The position numbers and the translations under genes are program-made. The notes beneath the pieces are model-generated. The model was not told the origin of the DNA. It did no database searches and saw only the letters and a list, made by a program, of their open reading frames with translations. From the NCBI GenBank assembly GCA_005281725.1, contig SSBO01000012.1, positions 7,762,182 to 7,826,181 of the forward strand: a stretch of 64,000 nucleotides of DNA, in the 5' to 3' direction. Shown piece by piece: positions 24,173 to 43,200 of this stretch (position 1 is its first letter; each line of letters begins with the position of its first letter). This stretch comes from Wuchereria bancrofti. Its lineage: Eukaryota; Nematoda; Chromadorea; Rhabditida; Onchocercidae.

Positions 24173-25789
24173 ACACATACGTAGGCATGCACTTACCTAT
24201 GCAGACGACATGCATTCCAAAGAAGCATAGGGTACGCAAAGAGAGTTTGCTTGCAGTGCAACTTTTGTCCCCACTTTACATTCTCCCATGTCTCATTCAC
24301 AGAACACTTCTTCCTGATCAGTCTTAATATATATATATATACATGATTGTTATCATAAAAGAGAACACACTAAGGCTAATGCTAGATAATTCATTTTAAA
24401 TTCATGCACTCATTTAAATTATAGTGATTTCCTGATCCTTCACTATCACATATCATTCGGTGACAACGTAACAATTGTTCAGTATAACAGTCTCTTCTAT
24501 CTTCTGCGGTTCTTTATTCCTCATTTCTTCCGTTTCTTTTTCGCGATAATTTCGCAGATGTCTGACTGGATGACATTGTAGGCAACTGTAGGCATCAGCA
24601 ATAATTTGAAGGTTGTTCCCTTTGCAGTACAATGACATTGCTATGTGTCTATTCCAGACTTTCGCTCAATTTATCAAAGTATTTCATATTTCCTCGAAAT
24701 TGTGCCTGATAATCTCAGCAAAACGATATCACGTAGGCGGTATTAAAATCACAGTCTTACACATCTTGCAAGTTCCTATTATACCGAGCATATTATAAAT
24801 ATTGGTCCTCAGGGCCAAGCAGTTCAGCCGTCATTAATTTGATCTGTAAAATGACAGAATAATGATTAAGTGATCAGCAAAGTTTATTCCGGAACTGAAG
24901 CTAAATGTTACAGATAGCTTAAAACTATTTTGTTTCTACACCGTCCGGAGAGTACTGCCAAATATGTATTACCATGGAGTACCTTAAGGCATGGAGTCGA
25001 TTATGCTAGTTGCAAATTGAGGTCAGACGTCTACGTCCAAGAATTATGTACCGAGAAGCAGGCTTTGGATAAGTTAGGACTGTTTTTTAAATCCTTTGCT
25101 GTGAGGAGTGGTTGCCTATCAGATAAAAGAGGAATTAACATGAAAGTCCGAGTTATTTGCGATGGAAAGTAGAATTAGCGTGATTTTATAATGTTGGCAA
25201 ATGAAATCAGTTGTCAACAATTAAAATGAAGAATGCCGGATTTCTTTATTATATAGGATTTTCCAATTATAATAATTACGCAATTTTCCACAGTTGCAAA
25301 TCAAATTATCTGAATGTTCTTCCGGTTAGTTAGAATCAGAAGACTAATATTTCAAGAAGTTCAAATCTGTGAAATGAGGAGAGAGAAGTGATAGATGAAG
25401 TCTGATTATATGGAAAGATCACATAACTGCATATTCGTTTATGAAATGTTTGTTTATATTCTTTTTTCCACAAAAATCTTACCGTGTTTCAGGTGTGATG
25501 TCACCTCATGCTTTCGGCTTCTAAATTAATATTTCTGGAAAGCCTAATATTTTGTTACCCCAATAATGAGTGTTGGTATTGCTGTGCCTGCTATCAGATC
25601 TTTAACAGTTCTGAATATTCATAAAGGTTATTGCTGAGCGGTTTCGGACTCTTTATTGGCTGAACTTTAGTGCGTATACGAGGATTAATATATTTTTTGG
25701 AATTGAAAACTCCATTCTGTCTCTCTCACCCATATATTCGATAAGTGGGTTGATGGACGATAGTAATCGGTAAAGCGAGCCTGGAAAGG
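24173..25789. other. Upstream region of mbk-1
   Basis: No recognised gene. It holds a short TA microsatellite (about 24327-24341) and an 80-codon open frame at 24930-25172 that starts at TTG, not ATG, and has no clear acceptor. This is the likely promoter / 5' UTR region of the kinase gene. Confidence 0.4.
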
Positions 25790-31777
<5,988 letters not shown>

Positions 31778-33380
31778 TTGTTTTATTTGCTTCTTTTATA
31801 TTTCCTCCTACTTCTGTTTTATTTTTATTGTATATTTGTACCGTTTCAGTGCTTTCATAAATTTTGATTTGTTTCAAAACATTTGTACTGGTTTTTTCTA
31901 TTTTAAGTAATTGCAAGCTTGTGATCATTTTATTTTATGTTTTCGTATTTTTTTGTAATATCTCTTCGCAATATTTCGTAATATCTTCGTACTTTTTATA
32001 ACATTTTGCTTCCATATTTCTTATAAACAAATTTCTAAGTGTTCGATTTATTCATGTCATGCTGTATTGAGTACCATATGTTTGTGTTTACAAAATTTCT
32101 CTTGTGGTTTTCTTGTATTTATTTATTGTTTAGTGTTGCGCATATTACCCGCCGTTTTGCTTATCATCCTATCTGTGTGTTATTTGAAATCGTGTATGGG
32201 GATTATCCATCTGCTAACCAACTTTTTTATGATTTATTGTATATGCATATCGATTTGTGTTGATCTTTTGATTAACATATTTGCATGTATGTTTTCGAAA
32301 TCGCTAATTGTAGTGTGTCCAGTGTTCTTTGTTTTTTTTTTGAGGTGAAATATATGCACTTATACTTCAAATTATAAAGTTCGTATACTGTAAATTTTCG
32401 TTTAACTGTTACGGGCAAGACAAGATTATCCCTGTGTCGGTTTGCTTTTTGTATCATTTTTTTTTTTTGTTTTTTATTTTTTTTTTAAAACTGTGTTGTA
32501 TATACCACTTTATCTATTCCATCTCTCCCTAAGTTGCAATGGTGTGCTGACTTTTCGTTTTTATGAATTTTTTTCCCTAATTTCAATTCTGTTTTCCTTT
32601 TAACAATAGCAGCAAATTTTATACTTTCGCTTAGTGAATGAGTAGACTTATGATATGCAGATATGTATACATATTTAAATATATATATATCTATATAATA
32701 TAGTGGCGTTTGATACTATACATGTGGTATTGATTGCCACAATTTATAGTACGTGATGAAATTTACTGATTGAAAATTCTCTCCGTTCTTGAAGAAATGA
32801 AACATTTCCAGAGAAATCAAAAAATTTTCGCTGTGCCAAATTCCTTCAAATAACAAGGAGAACCGATTGTAAGTGAAATAATGATCAATTGTTATGATAA
32901 GTTACATTTATTGATATGTTGTTACGCTGATCGACTGTATTTTTAGGTGCTTAATTGCTAGCCGTGTTTCTTTTTTCTTAGTAATTGTTCACTTGCATAT
33001 GCGGCTATTGGATAACTTTGCGTAGTTTTTTTCTGTTTTAAGTCATTCTTCCTGATCTTCCGCCATTGTTTTTCCCTAAAACACCTGCCATTTAGGTGGT
33101 CAAAAGAATCATTCATTGGCTTCTCGTATTTCATCCTGCATTTTCATGCAGTGCCCATCATGAAACTGCTTCCTAATTTAGTAAATGATCATTTACTTCA
33201 TCATAATTAATAGAATGAAATTCCCTGGAAATTGAATCCGATATGGCACATCTTAAAAGCAGTTTCATAACTGGTTTACATTATTTCGTTATTAATTATT
33301 ACTAATTAGCTCACACCATTACATTTTTGTCATTTTCAGAATCGGGAACACGCGTAATCTTTATAGAAAACTTGAATAAA
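31778..33380 (+). other. Long T-rich 3' UTR of mbk-1 with a candidate poly(A) signal
   Basis: The sequence after the mbk-1 stop is strongly T-rich on the + strand, as expected for transcribed nematode non-coding sequence. A clean AATAAA occurs at 33375-33380. The hydrophobic open frames at 32039-32348 follow from T-richness and are not called. The extent of the UTR is inferred, not seen. Confidence 0.4.
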
Positions 33381-34774
33381 GTATGCAAAAATTAGGATGT
33401 CTTTTTCCATGTTCTGAGACTTTAGTCATATGACTACTACCTCTTTGACCTTGTATTGCAGGACATAAAATTAAACATTTCAAATTGGTTGAGGTTTTCA
33501 CGTTATTCAGCAAAGTTTTTGACTATGAAATGTTACACTTTTATTTCGCATACGACTGTATCAGCAAATTGAAGAGGAAGCAGGTTTTCTTATCAATCTT
33601 CGGTTCCTTGTGGTAAATGAGCAGAAAGAAATAGGCGGTATAATTAAATAGGAACAGTCGAATGACGTTATGGGGGGTTGATTCTCATTGATATATTTTT
33701 CCACGTTTATCAAGGTGTTATAAACTTACCGGTTTTTTTTTTTCTTCAGAGTTATTCAGGGAAGACGTATTTGTTTTCTTTGGGCTTCATTTCGATATTT
33801 TCAGTTAAATTCTGCTCGGTACTGATTTAAAAAAAGAAAGGAAAAGATATTTGTTTAATATTTGATTGAATCGGGAAGTTAACCTTTTTGATGTTAATTC
33901 CATCACAGATGAGAAATTAGTATGGATATAAAAAACTATGACAGTATTAGTTATGGTTGCAAGGTCATGGCATATTGTAATTCGCATGAATTTCTTCGCT
34001 TTTTATGATTTTTTTTTCATTGCATTAAAAGAAGGTGAAAGGCAAGATGAATAGCTTCTTATATTTTCCACATCATCAATTTAAACAATTCATCGTTTCA
34101 TAAGAAGTGAGATTAACATACAAAATTGTGCACTAGTTTCTTTTTTCTAAATTGAATTAATGAGTGAAATCCTGAGTTTTTGATAAAATCACCTTTTTTA
34201 TAAAGAAGTCATCATGCAAAACAAAATGTTGATAGTCTAAAAATGAAGGTAACCTTGTAGTTTTTTTTTTAATCTTAAAAAATTTTGAACCTTATCAAAA
34301 AAGAAAAAGACATGGAATTAAATGGACAAGAGAAGTTATCATTCATTTGTGCTGTTGAAAATTGAAGAAGTGGATCATTACAAATATAGTACACTTAATA
34401 GATAAAAGCTTACCATTGAGTATTTGTGCAGCTGATTCTTTAAATAAACTCTTATTTGAATCATAACAGAAGGAAGTTTTCTTTCTTTTTTGTTTGTATT
34501 GGTTGAGAATAGAAGTGATGCATGGCAAAATTTACTGATAATGTAAATAGCGGAAGTTATGAATAATGGGTGATCCAAATTACAATTGTTTTCCACAACT
34601 GGGACATGAAGTTATATTTACCATAGTTGTTTTAATATCTAGAAATTCGACCGTCTTCTGAAACGATTTGCATTCCTTCTGTAGCAATTTTATAATCATA
34701 TAAAAATTAAATATTTCCCTTGAGATTCTTCTACTTTCTACCTTTGACCACTGTGAATCATAAAATTGTTTGAA
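33381..34774. other. Intergenic between mbk-1 (+) and the glutaredoxin gene (-)
   Basis: Convergent 3' ends. No recognised gene, only short AT-driven open frames (for example 34343-34596 on the minus strand). Confidence 0.5.
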
Positions 34775-37295
34775 CTAACATTTTCTTTTGTGTGGCACCA
34801 ACTGTGATCTCCTAGGCGTTATGCCTGCTCGAAAGAATACTCTTGCTAATTCACCGTTCCTTTCTTTTCGTTCAGTTGTATCATAATCACCAATGAACTT
34901 TCCATTAACATATAGTTGTGGTACTGTTCGAATACCACCGGTTCTGCGTTTGAGATAATCCTTCAAAAAGAATGAAATTTCAGAAACTAGCCAGTTTCAA
35001 ACCTTCAACAGATAGATTAGTTTAGAAGATATATTTTAGTCTCTTAGCATATAATAAAGTAGTTAGATTAGAATTAAGTTGCAACATTTGTTCTGGATGA
35101 TTTAATTTTATTTTACATTGCAGTAAACGTGTAGTAAAGTATCAGTTCAAGGCTTTTTTCAGAAAAACATTTACGTTTATTTTAAGTAAATTTCCATAAT
35201 AAAGAAGAAAGTCGAGAAGGTAGAATATAAAAATGTAGAATATAAAAAGCAATTCTACAAAATATATCAAGAAGTGTTTCAATTAATAAACGACGTAAGA
35301 GAAAGTTTTAATGATTAACTTTATGATTATTATATTTATATTTGAAGTTTTGTTTCTTTTTTAATAGAATTACAATTAAAATTTCGTGTTTATGTCATGA
35401 CTCTGCCTATAAACAGATAGTGGAAGTTTAGCAAATTTAGCAAAATTTGGTGTTCAATTTGTGAATTTCGCAGTTTTGAAATTGTCACAATCTTGAATGT
35501 GTTCCTAAACTTTACGTCTGTTTAAAATAATATATATAGTACTGTATTTTTTCAGTATGCTGTCGATGCAATTGGCAAGGTGAACGAAGTTTAATTTGAG
35601 AACAAAAATCTCATACTGTTTTGAACTGTTTATATCATATAATACATACAGCACACATATACGAACTTTTGCATTCGTTTTTGCATTTAAATTCGTTAAT
35701 GCTTTCTTTTTAAAGAAAACTTCTTTAAGTTTTCTGCTTAATGAGGATATATAATACTGTATTTCTTTTAGTGTGTTGCCGATGCAACTGGCAAGGTGAA
35801 TAAAGTCATAATGTCACAATGCGACATCATCGCAAAAAGAAAAAAAACAATGCTGATTATGTTATGATCAAACGGAATGTAATGTTGTTAGAGATATAAC
35901 ATCGAGTCATTGTGACAAAGTTGCTTATTTGTCTTGGATTCGACTTGAGTTTTTCCATAAAATGAGGGATTTAGATATAATTTCAATTTGATACACAAAA
36001 ATGTAGAAATTTTACAGTAATGTTTATGTCAAGAAATACTAGGAAAATGGTAACTACTTTGAGGAAACTGTAACTTTTGTATGATATTCAAATAAACCAA
36101 CTGCACAAGCGTATTCTATTGATTATCACTTTATTGACAACCAATGAATATTGTCAAATACTTCTATAACTCCAAATTTAATTCATAAAGCAACTGATTA
36201 AAATGTGTTTAGTAACAGTTAACCATCATAATGTAATGCTTAAAAGGGGCAAATTTTCAAAGAGTTCTTCTTTGACTCAATTTTTTCAATTAAACATTTT
36301 TTCAACAACTAATTTTTGATGAGATATGATGTTTATTTTATTCTTCCTGTAATGGCATGCATCTTTTCTCCAAGATGAAATGAAACGGTAAGGTTTTTAC
36401 AACAAATGCGCATCAAATGATGCGCATTTGTTGTAAAAAAATAATTTTTTCAGAAAGATGTTTATGTAAAGGCTAATGCAACAATGTTTCGTTTTTTTTT
36501 TTTTCGTGGAGACTTATTTAGTATGATAAGAATCAGTTTTTATAGAAATGTTTTCGTTTTTTTTTTTTTTTTTTGAAATATAGGACTTACCTGCATCAAC
36601 TGCATATCGGGTTCAAGATTAAGCTCCATAACTCTTTTGTCCCTGATATTGTATTTTCCTATTAAATGCTTCAGCTTAATGCTATATTGGCAGTAAGTTT
36701 TCGAAAAAAGAACCACTTGATGATTTTGTATCATTTTCTCCAAATTCCATTCCACATTATACCGGTGATTTCCACTGATTTGATCAAATTGCAACTAAAA
36801 CCAGCCCAAAATTATTGATTTATCGAATGTGATCCAATTTCTATTTATTGGCATAAAGAATTAATGAATGAAATCAAAACTCTGTTCAATATTTACGGAC
36901 AGGTAATTACTGATTAACAATTGAAAACTGAAGCAATTAAAGCTGCAATTTAAAAAAAAGACTTTAACTCTCATTTTTGCATAATTACAACATTAAGATT
37001 ATCAGCTTTTCGATATTAAAATAATTTCTGATTTTTACTTACGATTACTTTATGATTTTTCAGTAAATCGGTGATATTTTTTATTTGAAGCTTCAAAATA
37101 AGAGGTTTTTCGGTTTTAAAAATTCACCTCGAATTCTTGCTGTTGATATTACTCGTTCAAATTCTAGTCTCTTATTTAAATTCTAACTTTGCAGTAAATA
37201 GTAAATTTGCAACTTTTGATAACAATTTTATGAATTTGTGAAATTATTACCAGCGTCAGGAAGATTGACAGGAAAAATTGTGAATGCATCATCAT
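34775..37295 (-). CDS. Secreted glutaredoxin-like thiol oxidoreductase, CQYS active site
   Basis: Three minus-strand exons (37295-37251, 36794-36591, 34960-34775), all joined in phase 0, encode 144 residues. Exon 1 starts with three consecutive ATGs and gives MMMHSQFFLSIFLTL, a typical signal peptide continued by LQ in exon 2. The glutaredoxin fold follows: VVLFSKTYCQYS with the active-site pair at Cys50 and Ser53, MELNLEPD, the cis-proline loop RTVPQLYVNGKFIGDYD (Thr95-Val96-Pro97), and a final helix GELARVFFRAGI. The C-terminus is basic (PHKRKC). Classical glutaredoxins carry CPYC; here the second cysteine is serine, which favours a monothiol, glutathione-dependent mechanism. The intron 34961-36590 is long and holds a perfect hairpin and a pair of direct repeats. 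The apparent start at 36794 is a TTG right after an acceptor, so it is not the real start. Confidence 0.85.
35532..35806. repeat. Two diverged direct repeats of about 60 bp
   Basis: Copies at 35532-35590 and 35747-35806 share ATATATARTACTGTATTT, a pyrimidine run ending YAG, then a related 24-base unit (GATGCAAYTGGCAAG at its end), then GTGAAY. They lie in intron 2 of the glutaredoxin gene, 215 bp apart, and differ at a minority of positions. Confidence 0.7.
36394..36439. repeat. Perfect 22-bp inverted repeat with 2-base loop
   Basis: Arm 36394-36415 (core ACAACAAATGCGCATCA) is exactly complementary to 36418-36439, leaving only AA between them. It lies inside intron 2 of the glutaredoxin gene, about 150 bp from the exon 2 donor, and would form a stable hairpin in DNA or pre-mRNA. 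Confidence 0.9.
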
Positions 37296-40200
37296 TAGAA
37301 GGACGATGTATATATGATAACACAAAAACAAACACAAAGTTAAGACGAAATCGAATAATGTTTCACTATAAGGATATACAATGCTCAACCAGCTGATGCA
37401 TTTAACGAAAATCTGTCACTTATCAGAAATTTCATTTGCTGTCGTATTCGACTTTGCTGACATAGGCCTGATATTACACCCTGCAGTGAATGATGACACA
37501 ATGATTCTTATGATATTATATTTGATTCTTGAATGAACGAAGCATTTTAACATTCTTTTAAAACATTATTAATTTAGAAAGTACGTAACTAAGGAATGAC
37601 TAAACTGGGCAACAAAAAAGAAAAGCAAACTAAAGAATCATTGTGTAGAATAATATAATAATAAAGGGATTGTAAACGATGCATTGTTTGCAGCATGCAA
37701 ATGGCATAGAAGCGGAATTCAATGCAGCAACAATATCATTGCTTATTACTGTATCAATGTAAATGTTTAATCTATTGAAATAGTTCAGATAATTCGGATA
37801 TTTCATAAATTAATGTGGAACAATTTCAAAAGACGAGTTGGGCGTGTGATGCGTTTGTTTGCAGTGGAAAGGAAGTAAAGTCAAACCTATCATTATTAGT
37901 AGTAGAAAAGTAACGTTAACGGATATTGCAACTGCATCATCATGCAAGAGTCACGCAAACGGGTACAGTTAGAAACAAAAGAAAAAACACAGAAGCATCA
38001 ATAGAGACAGGACAGAGCGACTTTAACTGCAAACGGCAGACGACGACAATGGTTGCAAAGTTTGCAGAAGGAAGAAGAATGAGGGGAAATCACTGAGATA
38101 AAATTTTTTAGAATTTTGCAGTCCATCCTGTGTCCGTCTAATATTTCTTTCCACTCGATCACTAACATTCAGTGTCAATAACTTTCATTGGCCAATCTTC
38201 AGAATCATTACCATTTGGAATTTTATGCTTCAGTTTCATCTATGATATTCTATGCTTCTCTACATATTTCAGTTGCCCAATGTGTTTGAACTGGTTATTT
38301 TAATTGCAATTTTCTCCAAAAAAAGAGAAAAGTTCATTCGTTAATTGTTTTATTTGATATTACCTATAAGGAAACAGAAGTTAATGAGACAGGGAGTTCT
38401 TGATTTCATTAGAAGAAATGATGCAATAAAATGAGCAGAATTTGTTAAGTGTTACTGCAAAAATAAATAGTTTGGTCCAGAAAAATCTGTTATAAACAAG
38501 TTAAAAATAGAATACACAACACAGGAAAAAGTTTTTCAGTCTTTTTTTATTAGTGCCAACTTCATACTTTTTACTTTCTTTGAAGACTACAAAAGGAAAA
38601 AGTTTGGAAATTTAGGAAGTTGACAAAAAGTATTTTTCTGTGCTTTTTATTCCTTCAAATTTCTTTCGTTTTAAATTAACTGTGCATCTCAACAGTTTTT
38701 GGCATGTTAACTTTTACACTTGCCGGAAATTAAAAAGTAAAAACATCTGAAAGTATTGTCAAAGATAGAAATGTCAACGCTTGACATTTTCCTTTGGTCC
38801 TCTGGGTATTTCCTATTGCTGGTATCATGACATTAACAGAACGAATCTATTTAACAATTATTGTTGAAATATTCTAGCTTATCATCTTAAATTAAGGACG
38901 TAAATGTTAACGAGAGTGATAAGCTCAGATTTCTATAAAATATGCAAATTAAATCTTCAACGGTATTTTGAATTGCTAGTCATATGTCGTGAAGTCAGAT
39001 GTCAAATCATTCCTCTTGTTCGCTGTGCAAATGTTGCAAGGGCTAATTGGAAGCCTCTGAGGTTACAATTATTATGACGACAATTCTAAATAGTTTCGTA
39101 TGACAAAGTGTAAATCTAAATGAAGCATTTTTAACAAGAATTGATTTGAAAAAAATCAAGAAAAAAGTGGAATAAAAGAAGAAAAAATCGAAAAGTAACA
39201 TTAAAAGTTCAACTAAAAAACTTTTCTGTTGGATGGATTTTAAAAAAATGATTAAATGGTATTTTTAAATGAAGGTTAAAATGTGAAATAAAATTCTTCC
39301 ATAACTTTTCAAATATGACAGTGGAAGCTCTCGGGTTGTTATATAAATCAATCATTGTGTTACCAAATAATTTTTCTCAAGAAGATCGTAATTTTTCCTC
39401 TAATTTTATATAAGCGAAAAAATTTTATATGAAATAACTGTCATAAAGAAATCCTTTTATTGAAATTTTATTCTTTTCAAAGAATAAATCAAACATTTAT
39501 TTAGCAGGTTAAGCTATTTCTGTGCAACTAAATTCTCCATTATCTATCTTAACATATTCATTTAAAATTAATTTTAACAAAAAATGATTGTGGATAAAAT
39601 GAAACAAAGAGCGAAAACAGTAAATTAAATTGTTGTAAAGTGGGAAAGAAAAATAACCATTTTCTGATGAGCTAAAATAAAATTTTTGTAGTTTGTGTTA
39701 AACATTACATAATCGTTTCTCTATTATTAATTTTTGCAACATTTTATTTTTCTGATCTATTCACTGATCTATTAAAATTTTAATTTAAATTAACACGAAA
39801 TATTTTTCGTTTGCATCTGAACCATTCAAGATGAAAATGATGAGTAAATGTAAAGAAACAACACATTGATACTGAGATTCTGGGCTACTCATGATGGCCT
39901 GATAAAATGAAATTATAGATCAGTCAAAATTAAAGAGGCGATAATAATACCTGCAATAATTGAACAGCTCAATTGCTATAAATATTAATCCAATGCAGTT
40001 TAAAAGTTTAAAACTCCTATTCTCGTTTATTCCTCAATAATTATACTTTAGATAGTTTTCCTCATTCTGCTAAAGAGATTACGTTTCTGTTATTGCTAAA
40101 TTTTTCAAAAAGAAAGAAGCCATTAAATAAGCTACTAAAAAAAAGTTTTAATAAGCTTTTATTCCACTGTGTTGCCTGACCTAAATCATGGAAACGTTTA

Positions 40201-43200
40201 AATTGTCTAATGAATTTTTCAAATGGTACTTGTAATGCATCATATTAAATTGTCAAAAAGGTCTTTAAAATCTATTAAATTCAAACAGGCTCGTTGAAAT
40301 CATTTATTTATTTCGTCGTTGCAATTCCTGGTTCATCCATGAATCACCTTCACAATTTACTTTTACATCATTACTATTTTGTTATGCAGTTACTTCTGCA
40401 GCGTTAATTTTTCACCAAATTTTTGAAAACGAAATTATTTTTCTTTTTTTCATTCACAACGACCAAATAGTTTCAGTATGCCTCTTAAAATTTTAGCATA
40501 CTTTTTCTCAAAATACTGATTTTTCAGAAGATAGAAGAGAAATAGTGAAACTGCAACATAATTTATAATGAAAATAAATTCAGTAATAACATTTGGTGAC
40601 AGGGAAATTATGCTTGCGATACTACCTTCATCTTTTGGAATTTCTTCAAAATCCAACTTTTGAATTTTGATTAAATTGAATCCTAAATTTTAGCTTTGTT
40701 GCATTGTCAACTAACAATTTATTAAAGCATGATTAGAGAGAGAATCTTTACAGTTAGACTTAAAAACAATGTGAAAAAAGCTAATTTCATCAAGAAACAT
40801 GGTAAAATGATTTACAAAACCAAAAAGTTTCGCTTAGCTAATTTAATACAAAATAGACAGAAATTTCCAAATTTTCGTATTTCAATTAACAACTATTCAG
40901 TGTGAAATTAAATGCCTTTTCATTATTTCTATTAAGTACAACGTAGGGATTTTGCATGTGAATGTATTTATTGAAATTAGTTTTAACAAATTAAGAACGG
41001 TATTAATGATGTAGTCTACAACTATTATATTATAATATACAGAAGTTAAATTAAAAATATTTGAGAAAAAAGTAATAACGTTGATTAATTTCATCTTGAG
41101 AATTTTTCATACAATATAAGCTTTGCTACATGCTTAGATTTGAATTGAGACTTTAGAAATGAATGCAAAAATGATTCATAATTTTGCTGCCTCTTAAAGT
41201 TATCTCTTCCTTTGTTGCATATTTATCTTATCATTCATAAATTCTTCTCAATGACTCAGTTTCGTTATTGTACCACCTATATTGTAAACAATTAAAAAAG
41301 ATTACCATTAGTTTTTCATTTTATTTACAAGACAACCTTATCAAATTTAAATAATCAATGATATTATGATCAAATCTTAATATTTCATTTTGAACCAGCC
41401 ATTATGAATAGATTGTCTCCAAAACATGCGAGCATATCAATCTGAGCGTCACTAAACATCCGTCATTTTTGCATGTTATCACGAAGTTGACATTTTCAAA
41501 TTGTAATGAGTTACCACGCTTTTTGAAGTAATCAGCAAAAACTGCTCTCTGCTACTATTTTTATTGTTTAAATGAAAAATTCGCACATTTTAAAAAATAT
41601 GCACTAACGATTCACTCACTGTTCTTTGCTTACTCTATTGCATTCTCCTGCTTTACTATCTATTTAGCAAATGTCACCAGTTCAATGCTGGTTCGGTGAT
41701 CGTTTTCGTCTGTTTGCTGTTGTTCTCCAAAATATTTATTACCAAATCTAACAGAAATTGCTTCCTTCTTCACTTAATTAACAAAAATTGTAGGACCGTA
41801 TTAAGAGATAGAAGACAAAATACGACCTAGTACACAAAACGCCGTTATATTAGATCAATGTAAAAGAAATTACAATTTTGAGCTGTAAATTCTGAATCGT
41901 TTCAATTAAGTTCATTAGTCGAGATAATAAAAATAAATAAGCAATAATAATTAATTCTTATCAAAAAAAGAAACGGAACACAAGGTGTGAAATACGTATG
42001 AAAATGATGAAGTAATCTATTTCAGTACAAAACAGCAAGTAATGTTGAATTAACTGCCAATTTTAATCAACGGGAGAATTAAATTTCATTTGTCCAACAA
42101 ACAATTGCAAGAAATTCTATATATAGAAATTTCTAGGAAATGCACTATATAGAAATCACAGTGATTGTGGAACTTCTGGTACTGAAGCAACTTTCAGTGA
42201 TCATCAATAAAACATTTCTCCTTTTCATAATCAATAAAATCAACAAAACTTTCCTGTGACCATAATCAATAAACTTCTTAATACGGAAATTTCAATCTGA
42301 AAATTTGTGAGAATTTTCAAATTTCTGACGAATTTGAGGAAATTTGGAAAGTTTTTGTTAAAATTAGAAAGTTTAAATTTCCAAAACGAATTTCAACGTC
42401 AAAAGGATATATTGCTGCTATTTCAGCATGTTGTGACTATAATTATTACAGTTCCTGTTCTTGTTTCAGAATCGAACAATAACACTGGGAACAATTTTCA
42501 AAACTACTGTAATATTTTTGTATAATTTTAAAGTTCGATCAAAGAAATATATTCATGAATATTGTGCTGATTCTATAATTGTTCTTTTCTTTTACTGCTA
42601 GTATTCCAAGATAACGTGCGAATTAGTTAAACATTTATGTATATAAACATCGAAACTATGCAAGTCAGTTCTTCAAACTTTTGGAATCACAAAATAATGT
42701 CATCTAAAGGACAATAATTTCTTCGTGTTGTCCAACAATTATTTTTAAAACGTTTGAAAAGCTCTTTAATATTCCTAAATTTAATTATTTGCACTGGTTT
42801 TTAATAAATTCTGTTGATATCTTGATTTCGCTCAGAAATATAATCTATAATTGTCATTAAAGTTAATACAAAGCGATAATTTTTATAGGTTTTACTTTTT
42901 TAGTGTAGGTATGAAATGGTCGTCTTATCATGGTGTGAAAATAACTTTGTATTAATTAAGTGGTGGAATGAAGTCTGGTATGACAAATTCCATTATCATT
43001 CATGGTAGCCAACAGCGCCGATAAGTCCTGGAAGTAAAATTTTATATATGATAAGATTCATATAAATTTTTTATATGATACCAAAATCACTTAGATGTTT
43101 AAAAGAACACCTTTCTCCAGTAACAACTTCAGTTGAGCCATGGTTAAATGATCAAATTGTTGTTGAAGTTCATTAAGCTAATTTTACAATTTGGTCTTTA

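Noticed and set aside
32039..32348. Hydrophobic open frames after mbk-1
   Set aside because: Two overlapping frames are both hydrophobic because the 3' UTR is T-rich, and neither has gene signals.
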